Notes under the pieces: model-generated
The model's input: the letters and a program-made list of their open reading frames with translations, nothing else
Database searches by the model: none
Told to the model about the DNA's origin: nothing
Program-made: the position numbers and the translations under genes
Source of the DNA: Mucilaginibacter sp. UR6-11
GTDB taxonomy: Bacteria > Bacteroidota > Bacteroidia > Sphingobacteriales > Sphingobacteriaceae
Direction of reading: 5' to 3'
DNA length: 64,000 bases
Assembly: GCF_020880695.1 (NCBI RefSeq)
Contig: NZ_JAJIWO010000002.1
Location: 1 to 64,000 of the forward strand
Shown here: positions 1-9,011 of the stretch, in pieces
Numbering within the stretch: position 1 is the first letter of the stretch
Layout: the number at the start of each line of letters is the position of its first letter

Positions 1-1
1 C

Positions 2-124
2 CCGTTAACTTTTATGCCCGAAGTAAGATTTGATAACGGTAAAAATGAAATCTTTACAGATAAAAATGGTGCGCCAACAAAATCAGCTTCTCAATTCCTG
101 GTTGCTGCCGTTTACGCATTCTAA
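2..124 (+). CDS. C-terminal end of an outer-membrane protein (partial)
   Basis: The frame open from the window edge encodes 40 residues, ends in the aromatic Phe typical of outer-membrane beta-barrels, and stops at 122-124. The last strand alternates hydrophobic residues (QFLVAAVYAF). It lies just upstream of a kdpD half gene. Bacteroidota kdp loci often carry a porin-like gene between kdpC and kdpD, so a kdp-linked porin is a reasonable inference. The fragment is too short for family assignment. Confidence 0.6.
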   Translation, partial: PLTFMPEVRFDNGKNEIFTDKNGAPTKSASQFLVAAVYAF

Positions 125-193
125 TTAATTGAAGATAAGCATGCGCTTTATTACTAATTTGTTTGTTGATTAGTTAGTTAAACCGGCGCATGC

Positions 194-221
194 AAAAGGG
201 GATGTTTTGGCATCCCCTTTT
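194..221 (+). terminator. Hairpin terminator between the outer-membrane protein and kdpD
   Basis: AAAAGGGGATG (194-204) pairs perfectly with CATCCCCTTTT (211-221) around a 6-nt loop, an 11-bp stem whose 3' arm ends in T residues. A further inverted pair, GCATGCGC (139-146) and GCGCATGC (186-193), lies just before it. The hairpin ends 13 bp before the kdpD start, so it could end the upstream transcript or reduce read-through into kdpD. Confidence 0.65.
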
Positions 222-234
222 ATAGGTTAAAATT

Positions 235-1365
235 ATGGCTGAGGAAAATAAAGAGCAATCGGTAGCGCATTTTTTGGAGCTGATAAAAAGCTCAAGGCGC
301 GGTAAGTTCAAGATCTATATTGGCATGAGCGCCGGTGTAGGTAAAAGCTACCGTATGCTGCAGGAAGCCCATTCGCTGTTGCGCAACGGTATTGATATAC
401 AAATTGGATACATTGAAACCCATAACCGGGCAGAGACGCAGGCGCTGGTAAATGGCATACCTTTGATTCCGCGCCGTAAGATATTTTACAAGGGTAAAGA
501 GCTGGAAGAAATGGATCTGAAAGCCATTCTTAACAGGCACCCCGAGGTTGTTATTGTTGATGAGCTGGCCCATAGTAATATTGAAGGCAGCAAAAACAGC
601 AAGCGCTGGCAGGATGTGATGGATATTTTAGATGCCGGTATTAACGTAATATCAGCCGTAAACATACAACACCTGGAAAGCCTGAATGAAGAAATAGAAA
701 AGATAACCGGCGTTGGCATTACCGAGCGCATACCCGATAAGGTGTTGGAGATGGCAGATGAAATCGTGAATATTGACCTTACTGCCGATGAGCTGATCGG
801 CCGGCTTAAAGAAGGCAGGATTTATGACGAGTCGAAGATTGAAAGGGCTTTGCAAAATTTCTTCCGCAGCGAAAAGATCCTGCAATTAAGAGAGATCGCC
901 CTAAAAGAAGTAGCACACCATTTGGAGCGTAAAATTGATACTGAAATACCTAAACAGGTTAAATTAAGGCCGGAAAAATTTCTGGCTTGCATATCATCAA
1001 ATGCTGAAACTTCGAAGATCGTGATCAGGAAAACGGCAAGATTGGCCTCCTATTACCGGTCGCCGTGGATAGTATTATATGTACAAAGCAGCAGCGAAAG
1101 CCTGGACCGCATTAAACTGGATAAACAACGGCACCTTATCAATAACTTTAAGCTGGCTACCGAGCTGGGCGCCGAAGTACTAAAAGTGAAAAGCGACGAG
1201 ATAACGAAGACTATTATGCAGGTAGCCACAGAACGCGAGATAACCACCATTTGCATCGGCAAACCACATTTAAACCTATTTCAGGTAATTTTAAAAACGC
1301 CCGTATTTAACGGCCTGCTTAAAAATATAGCAGCCGCAGAAATTGACTTAGTAATACTATCATGA
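235..1365 (+). CDS. kdpD: KdpD N-terminal half (KdpD domain plus USP domain)
   Basis: This 376-residue soluble protein has the KdpD N-terminal ATP-binding domain. Walker A is GMSAGVGKSY (about residues 30-39) and the Walker-B-like stretch is VVIVDE (105-110). A universal-stress-protein-like domain follows from about residue 250. Full KdpD is about 890 residues and continues with four membrane helices and a kinase. Here that half is absent and a separate histidine kinase starts 4 bp before this gene's end (ATGA overlap). KdpD senses K+ limitation or turgor and controls the Kdp K+ pump. Role inferred from family; the start follows the terminator hairpin at 194-221. Confidence 0.9.
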   Translation: MAEENKEQSVAHFLELIKSSRRGKFKIYIGMSAGVGKSYRMLQEAHSLLRNGIDIQIGYIETHNRAETQALVNGIPLIPRRKIFYKGKELEEMDLKAILNRHPEVVIVDELAHSNIEGSKNSKRWQDVMDILDAGINVISAVNIQHLESLNEEIEKITGVGITERIPDKVLEMADEIVNIDLTADELIGRLKEGRIYDESKIERALQNFFRSEKILQLREIALKEVAHHLERKIDTEIPKQVKLRPEKFLACISSNAETSKIVIRKTARLASYYRSPWIVLYVQSSSESLDRIKLDKQRHLINNFKLATELGAEVLKVKSDEITKTIMQVATEREITTICIGKPHLNLFQVILKTPVFNGLLKNIAAAEIDLVILS

Positions 1366-3119
1366 AAGTAAAAAATAAACTCCGCTTAGGATTTGGCTTC
1401 TTATTTGTCATTGTCCTTTTTTTTGGTTTGATATCATTGTTTTATATCAATGAGATTTCAAACAGCGCCAAAGTAATTTTAAAAGATAATTATGAATCTT
1501 TAAATTTTACCAGGGATATGCGTACGATACTTGATAACGAGGACCTGCCGCTTAGACCTGAAGCGGCTAAACAGTTTAATATCCAGCTGGTAAAAGAAGA
1601 AAACAACATTACCGAAGCTGGTGAGCTGACGCAGGTAAAGGGTTTAAGAAATGCCTTTAACCAACTCCAAAATAAAGCCGCCGCAGTGCCCCAACTTAAA
1701 TTAGCTGAACGTGATGCCCGGAAATATCTTCGCGCCATTGATATGGTTAATATGCGGGCCATTGTTATCAAGAATGACAAAGCGCATGAGTCGGTAAAAA
1801 ATGCCAGTATCTTTTTGGGCCTTGCCGGTACATTTACCTTTTTGGTTTTATTCAGCTTCAGTATAAATTTCCCGGGCATTATTTCTGACCCGCTAAATTC
1901 TTTGCTGGACGGTATCCGCGAGATCGCCAGGAAAAATTACAGCCAGCGAATCCATTTTGATAAACATGATGAGTTTGCCGAGGTTGCCAACGCTTTTAAC
2001 GACATGGCCGCCCGGCTGGACGACTGGGAAAATAGTAATCTCTCCAAGATCATGTCAGAAAAACTGCGTATTGAAACTATTATTGAGCAGATGCATGATG
2101 CCATCATCGGTATAAATGAAACCCGCGAAATTCTTTTCATAAACACCGCGGCTAAAAACATCCTCGGCTTAAAAGAAAACAAACCCGAGGGCAAATCTGT
2201 AAACGCAATTATTAAAGGTAATGATTTGCTTAAATCCATTGTCGAAGACGAAAAAACCGGGACACCCTTTAAAATATTTGCTGACGGAAAAGATTCTTAT
2301 TTCCAACTGGAGACCCGCGAAATATCCATCCCCGACCTCTCGGCCGACCAGACAGCACCGGTTGTAAAAGCGCAAAAATCTGCCGGCAAAGTTTATATTC
2401 TTAAAAACATAACCGAATTTAAAGAACGCGATGAGGCTAAAAGTAACTTTATAGCAACTATATCCCACGAGTTAAAGACACCTATATCAGCCATAAAAAT
2501 GAGCGCCAAATTACTGGCCGATAACCGGGTTGGTAATTTAAACCCCGAACAAAGTCAGTTGGTTGAACATATAAGCGGCGATGCCGAGCGCTTACTTAAA
2601 ATAACGTATGAATTGCTTGACCTTTCGCAGGTTGAAACTGGCAACATCCAGCTTAATTTTGTGCCGGCCCGGCCCGAGAAAATTATTGAATACGCCGTTA
2701 AAGCAGTAAAGTTTGAGGCAGATCAAAAAGGGCTGATCATTGAGCAAAATATAGCGGGCAATATCCCCGAAATTAACGCTGATGTTGAAAAGACTGCCTG
2801 GGTAATGATAAACTTTTTATCGAACGCGTTACGTTACAGCCATAGCAAATCAAAGATCGTGGTTGATGTAAGTCTAAAAGGAAATAAGGTAGAGTTTTCT
2901 GTAAAAGATTTTGGTAAAGGTATTGATGCCCAATACCGCGAGCGGTTGTTTGACCGTTATTTCCAGGTACCGACTGACGGGCAGAACAAATCCGGATCGG
3001 GGTTGGGGCTGGCAATATCAAAAGAGTTTATTACGGCACAAGGGGGTGATATTGGCGTGGAAAGTGAAGTTGGGGTAGGTAGCAGATTTTACTTTCAGTT
3101 ACCTACGCTGGCTGTCTAG
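1362..3119 (+). CDS. Sensor histidine kinase (HAMP-PAS-HisKA-HATPase), kinase half of a split Kdp sensor
   Basis: This is a 585-residue membrane kinase. TM1 is about residues 8-29. An extracytoplasmic, probably helical sensor segment runs 30-146, TM2 is 148-170, HAMP about 171-225 and PAS about 235-350. The H-box SHELKTP carries phospho-acceptor His369, the N-box is NFLSNAL (Asn488), G1 is DFGKG (516-520) and G2 is GSGLGL (545-550). No receiver domain is present. It overlaps the KdpD half by 4 bp, implying translational coupling. Classical KdpD has a short four-helix DUF4118 module instead of this periplasmic sensor and HAMP. The partner regulator is not in the window. Confidence 0.92.
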   Translation: MKVKNKLRLGFGFLFVIVLFFGLISLFYINEISNSAKVILKDNYESLNFTRDMRTILDNEDLPLRPEAAKQFNIQLVKEENNITEAGELTQVKGLRNAFNQLQNKAAAVPQLKLAERDARKYLRAIDMVNMRAIVIKNDKAHESVKNASIFLGLAGTFTFLVLFSFSINFPGIISDPLNSLLDGIREIARKNYSQRIHFDKHDEFAEVANAFNDMAARLDDWENSNLSKIMSEKLRIETIIEQMHDAIIGINETREILFINTAAKNILGLKENKPEGKSVNAIIKGNDLLKSIVEDEKTGTPFKIFADGKDSYFQLETREISIPDLSADQTAPVVKAQKSAGKVYILKNITEFKERDEAKSNFIATISHELKTPISAIKMSAKLLADNRVGNLNPEQSQLVEHISGDAERLLKITYELLDLSQVETGNIQLNFVPARPEKIIEYAVKAVKFEADQKGLIIEQNIAGNIPEINADVEKTAWVMINFLSNALRYSHSKSKIVVDVSLKGNKVEFSVKDFGKGIDAQYRERLFDRYFQVPTDGQNKSGSGLGLAISKEFITAQGGDIGVESEVGVGSRFYFQLPTLAV

Positions 3120-3140
3120 TTTACAAATAAATTGAAATTT

Positions 3141-3332
3141 ATGTTACTAACTGTTTTAGAGATTGCATTGCTGGTGGGGGCAATTATATTGCCCCTACGA
3201 CCACGGAAAAGCAAGCAACGGGCGGGGGCGAAGCTAAAAATAGATACCGGCACGCATGATTCGACCTATGCCGTTAACAAAAACGGCAAGCTTGAAAAAA
3301 TTGACAAGCATAGTTTGACTGATCATCGTTAA
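3141..3332 (+). CDS. Small single-pass membrane protein, function unknown
   Basis: The predicted product has 63 residues: a hydrophobic helix (about residues 2-20) followed by a basic segment (RPRKSKQR) and a polar tail. An in-frame TTG at 3132 is also possible, but the ATG at 3141 is preferred. It starts 21 bp after the histidine kinase on the same strand and may be its last cotranscribed gene. I do not recognise a family. Size, topology and location resemble small accessory subunits of membrane sensors or pumps, but this is only inference. Confidence 0.45.
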   Translation: MLLTVLEIALLVGAIILPLRPRKSKQRAGAKLKIDTGTHDSTYAVNKNGKLEKIDKHSLTDHR

Positions 3333-3468
3333 TAGAAAGTAAACATACGCCATTGAAATTATCTATGGTCGCAACGGAAAACGATAATGATTTCATTTGC
3401 AATAGTTTTTGATCTTCTGTACACAACGATTCAGGTGGCCTGCAAAATTTTCGGACATATTGATATCA

Positions 3469-4338
3469 TTATATCCCCAAAAACTCCTTTTTATATTCAG
3501 ACGGCCGTTTTTGCATAATATCTCTAAACTGTTTGTTAAAGTTTGATAACGTTTTAAACCCCGACCTTTCAGATACAACCAGGATACTGAGGTCAGTTTC
3601 GGTGAGTAGTTTACAGGCGTGTTTAACTCTTAATTCACTGATGAATTTGGCAAATCCTTTATTGTTGGTTATGGTAAAATAACGGCTAAACGAGGTGGGA
3701 GTCATGCAAACTAACTCCGCCAGCTCGTTCAGATGTATCTTTTGGCGATAATTCTTCAATATATACTCGTACACGGCGCTCATCCGGTCAGTCTCATTCT
3801 TTTTAAAGGGTTCAATATATTCATTATGCGATATAAAGTGATACTCCCTGGTTGCGCTTAGCAACTGCAATATCATGAGTAAATGTATCACCGCCTCTAA
3901 TCCGTTTAAATGCAATAATTCATGCATCAATTTAATTACTTTCAACTTTACACCGCCATAAAACTCTAACCCCCGTTGCGATTTTTTGAAAAGTTTATGC
4001 AATTGCACCAGTTCATCTTTACCCATCAGGTGTTCGCCCAACAGGCTCTCTTGCATATAGATCACTATACCCCTGACCTTTAACATATTGCTTTTTTCAA
4101 AATAAGCTTCATCGCTCCTCCACAAATGCGGCAGGTTTGAGCCTGTTAATATCAATTCATTTGGCTTAAAAGATTTGATGCTATCGCCGATAAACCGGGT
4201 ACCCGTACCCTCTAACGGAACAAACAATTGATATTCTGAATGCGAATGCCAAACAGGGTCAAAATATTGATCCTCGAGGTACTTAATCATAAATATTTGT
4301 GAATCAGGAATAGAAGACTTATGTATGGCCGCTTTCAT
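3469..4338 (-). CDS. AraC-family transcriptional regulator
   Basis: The 289-residue protein has an N-terminal cupin-like ligand domain (about 20-110; WHSHSEYQL is typical) and a C-terminal pair of helix-turn-helix motifs (about 186-289; HLNELAELVCMTPTSFSRYF, then the SGF...SNFNKQF signature ending in RPSEYKK). AraC proteins of this layout bind sugars or similar small molecules and activate nearby catabolic genes. It is divergent from the sugar-degradation cluster beginning at 4485, with 146 bp between the starts, so it is probably the local regulator of that cluster. Confidence 0.9.
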   Translation of the reverse strand: MKAAIHKSSIPDSQIFMIKYLEDQYFDPVWHSHSEYQLFVPLEGTGTRFIGDSIKSFKPNELILTGSNLPHLWRSDEAYFEKSNMLKVRGIVIYMQESLLGEHLMGKDELVQLHKLFKKSQRGLEFYGGVKLKVIKLMHELLHLNGLEAVIHLLMILQLLSATREYHFISHNEYIEPFKKNETDRMSAVYEYILKNYRQKIHLNELAELVCMTPTSFSRYFTITNNKGFAKFISELRVKHACKLLTETDLSILVVSERSGFKTLSNFNKQFRDIMQKRPSEYKKEFLGI

Positions 4339-4484
4339 AGTTGATTATTTGCATCAAAAAATATAAAACTAAATATATTATGATAAAATACAGTCGGATT
4401 TAGACAAAAAAGAAAAGGGTTTGATTGCCATATTTGTTTTATACTAATTTCTGATTACGTATAAACCTATTTAGTCCCATTTTC

Positions 4485-7424
4485 ATGAAGAAGTACTTAG
4501 TCCTGGCTGCGATTTGTTTGGCGGCTGTAATCAATTTTAAAGGCACCTTTATTAAAGGCGCCCCTCCGCACAGGTTAGAGATTTTGTTTCTAGGTCATAC
4601 GGCTACGCACCACCTGTCTGATAAACTGGCAGAGATCGTCCAGCAATCCTTTTTTAAGGACGGCATCAATATTACCTACACAACCAACCCGGACGACCTG
4701 AATGAGGCCACGCTGTCAAAATATGACGGACTGATGCTTTATGCTAATTATGATACCATATCTAAATCGCAGGAGCAAGCTTTACTGCAATTTGTAAAAA
4801 GCGGAAAAGGTTTTATCCCGGTGCATTGCGCGTCATACTGTTTTCGCAACTCGGACGAGGTTGTTAAAATGATAGGCGGCCAGTTCAGTACCCATAAAAC
4901 GGATACCTTTAAAATGGTCATCATAGACAAAAATCACCCGGTCATGAAAGGTGTAAATGCATTCACCACCTGGGACGAAACTTACGTACATACCAAGATT
5001 AATAAGAATATTCATGTTATAACCCAGCGGGTTGAAGGCGATCATCATGAGCCATATACCTGGACAAATACTTACGGCAAGGGCCGTGTTTTTTATACAG
5101 CCTATGGTCACGATGAGCATACCTGGAAAAACCCCGATTTTTTAAAAATGTTAGAAAATGGTGTTATTTGGGCAGTAGGCAAAAAAGCTGAAAAGCAATT
5201 GGATAAATTACCAAAGCCAGATCCGGCTTATACCGTTGCTGATATTCCAAATTATGAAAACCGCAACCCGGCACCTAAACTACAGGCACCGTTATCGCCT
5301 GCCGAATCGCAATTGTTAACGCAAATACCTGTTGGCTTTAAAATGCAGCTATTTGCCGCCGAGCCTGATATTGAAAAACCAATTGCCATGGCCTGGGACG
5401 AACGCGGCCGTTTATGGATCTTAGAAACTATTGATTACCCCAACACCGTCAGAGAAACCACCGGCGAGGGCAATGACAGGATAAAGATCTGCGAGGATAC
5501 CGACGGTGACGGCAAGGCTGATAAGTTCACCATCTTTGCCGATAAACTAAATATCCCTACCAGTATAGTTTTTGCCCGTGGCGGTGTAATTGTAGCCCAG
5601 GCGCCCGACTTTTTATTTTTAAAGGATACCGATGGCGATGACAAAGCGGATATAAGAGAAAAACTGGTTTCGGGCTGGGGTAAGAGCGATACCCACGCAG
5701 GGCCATCAAATTTAAAATATGGCCTGGATAACAAGATTTGGGGAACAGTTGGCTATTCTGGTTTTGTGGGAACGGTTGGCGGCCGGAAATTTAATTTTAA
5801 CCAGGCAGTTTACCGGTTTACGCCAGATGGTAAAAAACTTGAACATTTAGGATCAACCAGTAACAACACCTGGGGGCTTGGTTTTTCTGAGAATTTTGAT
5901 GTGTTTATATCTACGGCAAATAACTCGCACAGTGATTACCTGGGGATACCGCTGCCTTACCTGCAAAGGCTGGCAATGCCGGGCATGGAGTCGGTTATGA
6001 AGATAGACGGGCATTACGGCATGCACGTGGTGACCAAAAATTTGCGACAGGTTGATGTGCACAATGGATTTACCGCCGCCGCAGGACATAATTTATATAC
6101 CGCCCGTAATTTCCCTGAGGAATACTGGAACAAAATTGGCTTTGTAAACGAACCCACGGGCCGGGTTATACATCGCGCTGTATTAGAGTCCGATGGTTCA
6201 GGGTTTAAAGAAAAAGATGGCTGGAATTTTTTGGCCAGTGCTGACGAATGGATGGCGCCCGTACAATCAGAAGTTGGGCCGGATGGTGCACTTTGGGTAA
6301 GTGATTGGTATAACTTTATCATTCAGCATAACCCTACGCCAAAAGGCTTTCAAAACGGGAAAGGGAATGCTTATATCAATCCGCTTCGCGATCGTACGCA
6401 TGGCCGTATCTATCGCATAATTTATGATGGCGCCAGGCCATCGCCAATAACCAAACTGGACAAAAACAATCCGGAACAGCTATTAGCCGGTTTGCAAAGC
6501 GATAATATGTTTTGGCGTACAACTGCCCAACGCCTGATAGTAGAAGGTGGCTATAAACAACTTGCTCCGCAACTTTTCGGATTGATTCGGAATCGGTCTG
6601 TTGATGCCGTTGGTATTAACGCTCCGGCTATACACGCTTTATGGACTTTAAATGGGTTAGGCCTATTAAACGGATCTGACGCGGAAGCATTAGCCGTTGC
6701 AGAAGACGCACTAACCCATCCATCTGCCGGGGTGCGCAAAGCCGCATTACAGGTTTTGCCGTTAACAGCAAGATCAATGGCGGCAATACAGAAAGCCGGG
6801 ACATTAAATGACGTTAACTTAAATACAAGGTTAGCCGCATTTTTAACTATTGCAGACATGCCAGCGTCTGAACAAATGGGCGAGGTTTTGGCAGCAGCCC
6901 AAAAAATCCCGCAAAATGCTAACGATTACTGGCTAAGCCGCGCCATACCGATTGCTATGGCTGCACACGTAAAGGGTTTTGGCGATGAAACCAAAGCCGC
7001 CAACCTGGCTGCTATAGAAAATGCCAATTTATCACGGGCAAAAATTGACCAGGTGGTAAAGGTAAGTGTGGTGCAAAACGCCATGAAATATGATACCAAA
7101 ACATTTACTGTAAAAGCAGGCAGCATGGTTGAAGTTGATTTTTATAACCCCGATTTTATGCAGCATAATTTCCTGATACTGCAAAAAGGCAGTTTAGAAA
7201 AAGTAGGCGCAGCGGCTGATAAACTGGCACAGGATCCAAAAGGTATTGAACAAAATTATGTCCCCAAAATATCGGAGGTCTTGTTTTCAACCAAACTGAT
7301 TAACCCGCAGGAAACATTTAAGCTGAAGTTTAGGGTACCTGCCGATGCCGGCGATTATCCATTCATCTGTTCATTTCCAGGACATTGGCGCATTATGAAT
7401 GGTATAATGAAAGTTGTTAAATAA
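4485..7424 (+). CDS. ThuA / sorbosone-dehydrogenase-like propeller / HEAT / azurin fusion protein
   Basis: A 979-residue exported multidomain protein. A hydrophobic N-terminus looks like a signal peptide. A ThuA-like glutamine-amidotransferase fold covers about 30-235. A membrane-bound-dehydrogenase-type beta-propeller covers about 275-640, with DTDGDGKAD and DTDGDDKAD calcium-loop-like repeats. Helical HEAT-like repeats follow (about 655-830). The C-terminus is azurin-like, with His894 and C962-x4-H967-x3-M971, matching type-1 copper ligands. No CxxCH haem motif was found, although relatives often carry one. It heads a sugar cluster and may oxidise a sugar in the periplasm and pass electrons to copper. 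Substrate unknown. Confidence 0.85.
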   Translation: MKKYLVLAAICLAAVINFKGTFIKGAPPHRLEILFLGHTATHHLSDKLAEIVQQSFFKDGINITYTTNPDDLNEATLSKYDGLMLYANYDTISKSQEQALLQFVKSGKGFIPVHCASYCFRNSDEVVKMIGGQFSTHKTDTFKMVIIDKNHPVMKGVNAFTTWDETYVHTKINKNIHVITQRVEGDHHEPYTWTNTYGKGRVFYTAYGHDEHTWKNPDFLKMLENGVIWAVGKKAEKQLDKLPKPDPAYTVADIPNYENRNPAPKLQAPLSPAESQLLTQIPVGFKMQLFAAEPDIEKPIAMAWDERGRLWILETIDYPNTVRETTGEGNDRIKICEDTDGDGKADKFTIFADKLNIPTSIVFARGGVIVAQAPDFLFLKDTDGDDKADIREKLVSGWGKSDTHAGPSNLKYGLDNKIWGTVGYSGFVGTVGGRKFNFNQAVYRFTPDGKKLEHLGSTSNNTWGLGFSENFDVFISTANNSHSDYLGIPLPYLQRLAMPGMESVMKIDGHYGMHVVTKNLRQVDVHNGFTAAAGHNLYTARNFPEEYWNKIGFVNEPTGRVIHRAVLESDGSGFKEKDGWNFLASADEWMAPVQSEVGPDGALWVSDWYNFIIQHNPTPKGFQNGKGNAYINPLRDRTHGRIYRIIYDGARPSPITKLDKNNPEQLLAGLQSDNMFWRTTAQRLIVEGGYKQLAPQLFGLIRNRSVDAVGINAPAIHALWTLNGLGLLNGSDAEALAVAEDALTHPSAGVRKAALQVLPLTARSMAAIQKAGTLNDVNLNTRLAAFLTIADMPASEQMGEVLAAAQKIPQNANDYWLSRAIPIAMAAHVKGFGDETKAANLAAIENANLSRAKIDQVVKVSVVQNAMKYDTKTFTVKAGSMVEVDFYNPDFMQHNFLILQKGSLEKVGAAADKLAQDPKGIEQNYVPKISEVLFSTKLINPQETFKLKFRVPADAGDYPFICSFPGHWRIMNGIMKVVK

Positions 7425-7445
7425 CCTTTAAATACAAATCAAACT

Positions 7446-9002
7446 ATGGCCGCTCAACAAAAAAGCAGGAGTATTGATAACGCATCAGTGCCTGACATGA
7501 AGTTGTTTTATGCATGCTTTATAGCATTGGTTACCACCGCCTTTGGCTTTATTTTACGGGCATTAATATTACCGCAATGGGGCCATGATTTTAATTTAAC
7601 CCAAACCCAGCTTGGCGAAATTGCCGGCGTGGGCTTATGGCCCTTCGCAATTAGCATCGTGCTTTTTAGCCTGGTTATTGATAAAATAGGTTATAAAACA
7701 GCCATGATATTTGCGGTGATATGCCATATTTCGTCGGCTATACTTACCATTTTTGCCAGCGGCTACTGGATGCTTTATATAGGCTCTTTTATCTGTGCAA
7801 TTGGTAATGGCACCGTAGAGGCGGTGGCAAACCCGGTTGTTGCTACCATGTTCCCCAAGCAAAAAACCAAATGGTTAAGTATGCTGCATGCCGGTTGGGC
7901 AGGTGGCTTGGTTTTGGGCGGCATTATGGCATTACTGTTAGGCGTTAATACCCGTTGGGAATATAAAATCGCTTTAATACTGATACCCACCCTGACCTAT
8001 GCAATCATGATGATCTCCAGAAAGTTTCCGCTGAACGAGCGGGTGCAGGCCGGTGTATCCTATAAAGAAATGCTGCAGGAGGTTGGCGCGGGCGGCGCGC
8101 TTATTATTGTGGCGCTAATTATATTCCAGTTAGGTGCGGTATTTGGCTGGTCAACCACAACCAATGTCATTATCACTTTGCTGATAACCGCAGGCTTTGG
8201 CTACTACACCCGGAGTTTCGGCCAACCGTTATTTATTGTTTTACTGTTGATCATGATCCCGCTGGCGACTACCGAGCTGGGTACCGACAGCTGGATAACC
8301 GACCTGATGACCCCCGAAATGAATAAAATAGGTTTCCAGGCCGGTTGGGTATTGGTTTATACATCGGCTATAATGTTCATTCTGCGCTTTTTCGCCGGAC
8401 CCATATCACATAAATTTTCATCGCCGGGGTTATTAGCTATATGTTCGGCTATTGCCGGTGTCGGCTTGTATATCATGTCATTTTCTGCCGGTACAATGAT
8501 CTTGGTCGCTGCCACTATTTATGGTTTAGGCAAGTCGTTTTTTTGGCCCACCATGCTTGCTATGGTGTCAGAACGTTTTCCAAAAGGCGGCGCTTTAACC
8601 TTAAACATCACGGGTGGTTTGGGCATGATAGCTGCCGGGGTTATCGGCGCAGGCATACTAGGTTTTATACAGGATAAGTCAGTAGATAAAAAGATAAGCT
8701 ATTATGATACCGCCAATCATACCAATATCCACAACACTTATATAACCGAACAAAAGACCAGCTTTTTTGGTGACTATAAAGCCCTGGACCAAACCAGGCT
8801 GGCCAAAGCCGACGCTAACCAACAATTAACCGTTACCACTATCCGCGACGCGGCAAAAAAAGAAGCCTTGCGTTATATTGTTATTTTCCCATTGATCATG
8901 CTTATTAGTTTTTTACTGCTGATAGTCTATTTCAGATCAAAGGGCGGTTACAAAGTTGTGTTATTGCACAAACCCAACGAGCCGGAATCTACACCTTATT
9001 AA
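7446..9002 (+). CDS. MFS transporter, probably sugar or sugar-acid uptake
   Basis: The 518-residue protein has about twelve hydrophobic helices and the major-facilitator fold. DKIGYK after the second helix resembles the conserved loop 2-3 motif. A polar insert lies before the last helix (about residues 415-475), making it longer than the usual 400-450. It starts 21 bp after the ThuA/azurin fusion and precedes an epimerase by 9 bp, so it is almost certainly in the same operon and imports what the cluster degrades. Substrate cannot be read from sequence. Confidence 0.88.
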   Translation: MAAQQKSRSIDNASVPDMKLFYACFIALVTTAFGFILRALILPQWGHDFNLTQTQLGEIAGVGLWPFAISIVLFSLVIDKIGYKTAMIFAVICHISSAILTIFASGYWMLYIGSFICAIGNGTVEAVANPVVATMFPKQKTKWLSMLHAGWAGGLVLGGIMALLLGVNTRWEYKIALILIPTLTYAIMMISRKFPLNERVQAGVSYKEMLQEVGAGGALIIVALIIFQLGAVFGWSTTTNVIITLLITAGFGYYTRSFGQPLFIVLLLIMIPLATTELGTDSWITDLMTPEMNKIGFQAGWVLVYTSAIMFILRFFAGPISHKFSSPGLLAICSAIAGVGLYIMSFSAGTMILVAATIYGLGKSFFWPTMLAMVSERFPKGGALTLNITGGLGMIAAGVIGAGILGFIQDKSVDKKISYYDTANHTNIHNTYITEQKTSFFGDYKALDQTRLAKADANQQLTVTTIRDAAKKEALRYIVIFPLIMLISFLLLIVYFRSKGGYKVVLLHKPNEPESTPY

Positions 9003-9011
9003 CAGAAAGAT

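Noticed and set aside
292..885. Leftward ORFs inside kdpD and similar antisense frames throughout
   Set aside because: They are shadows of well-supported genes and have no independent features.
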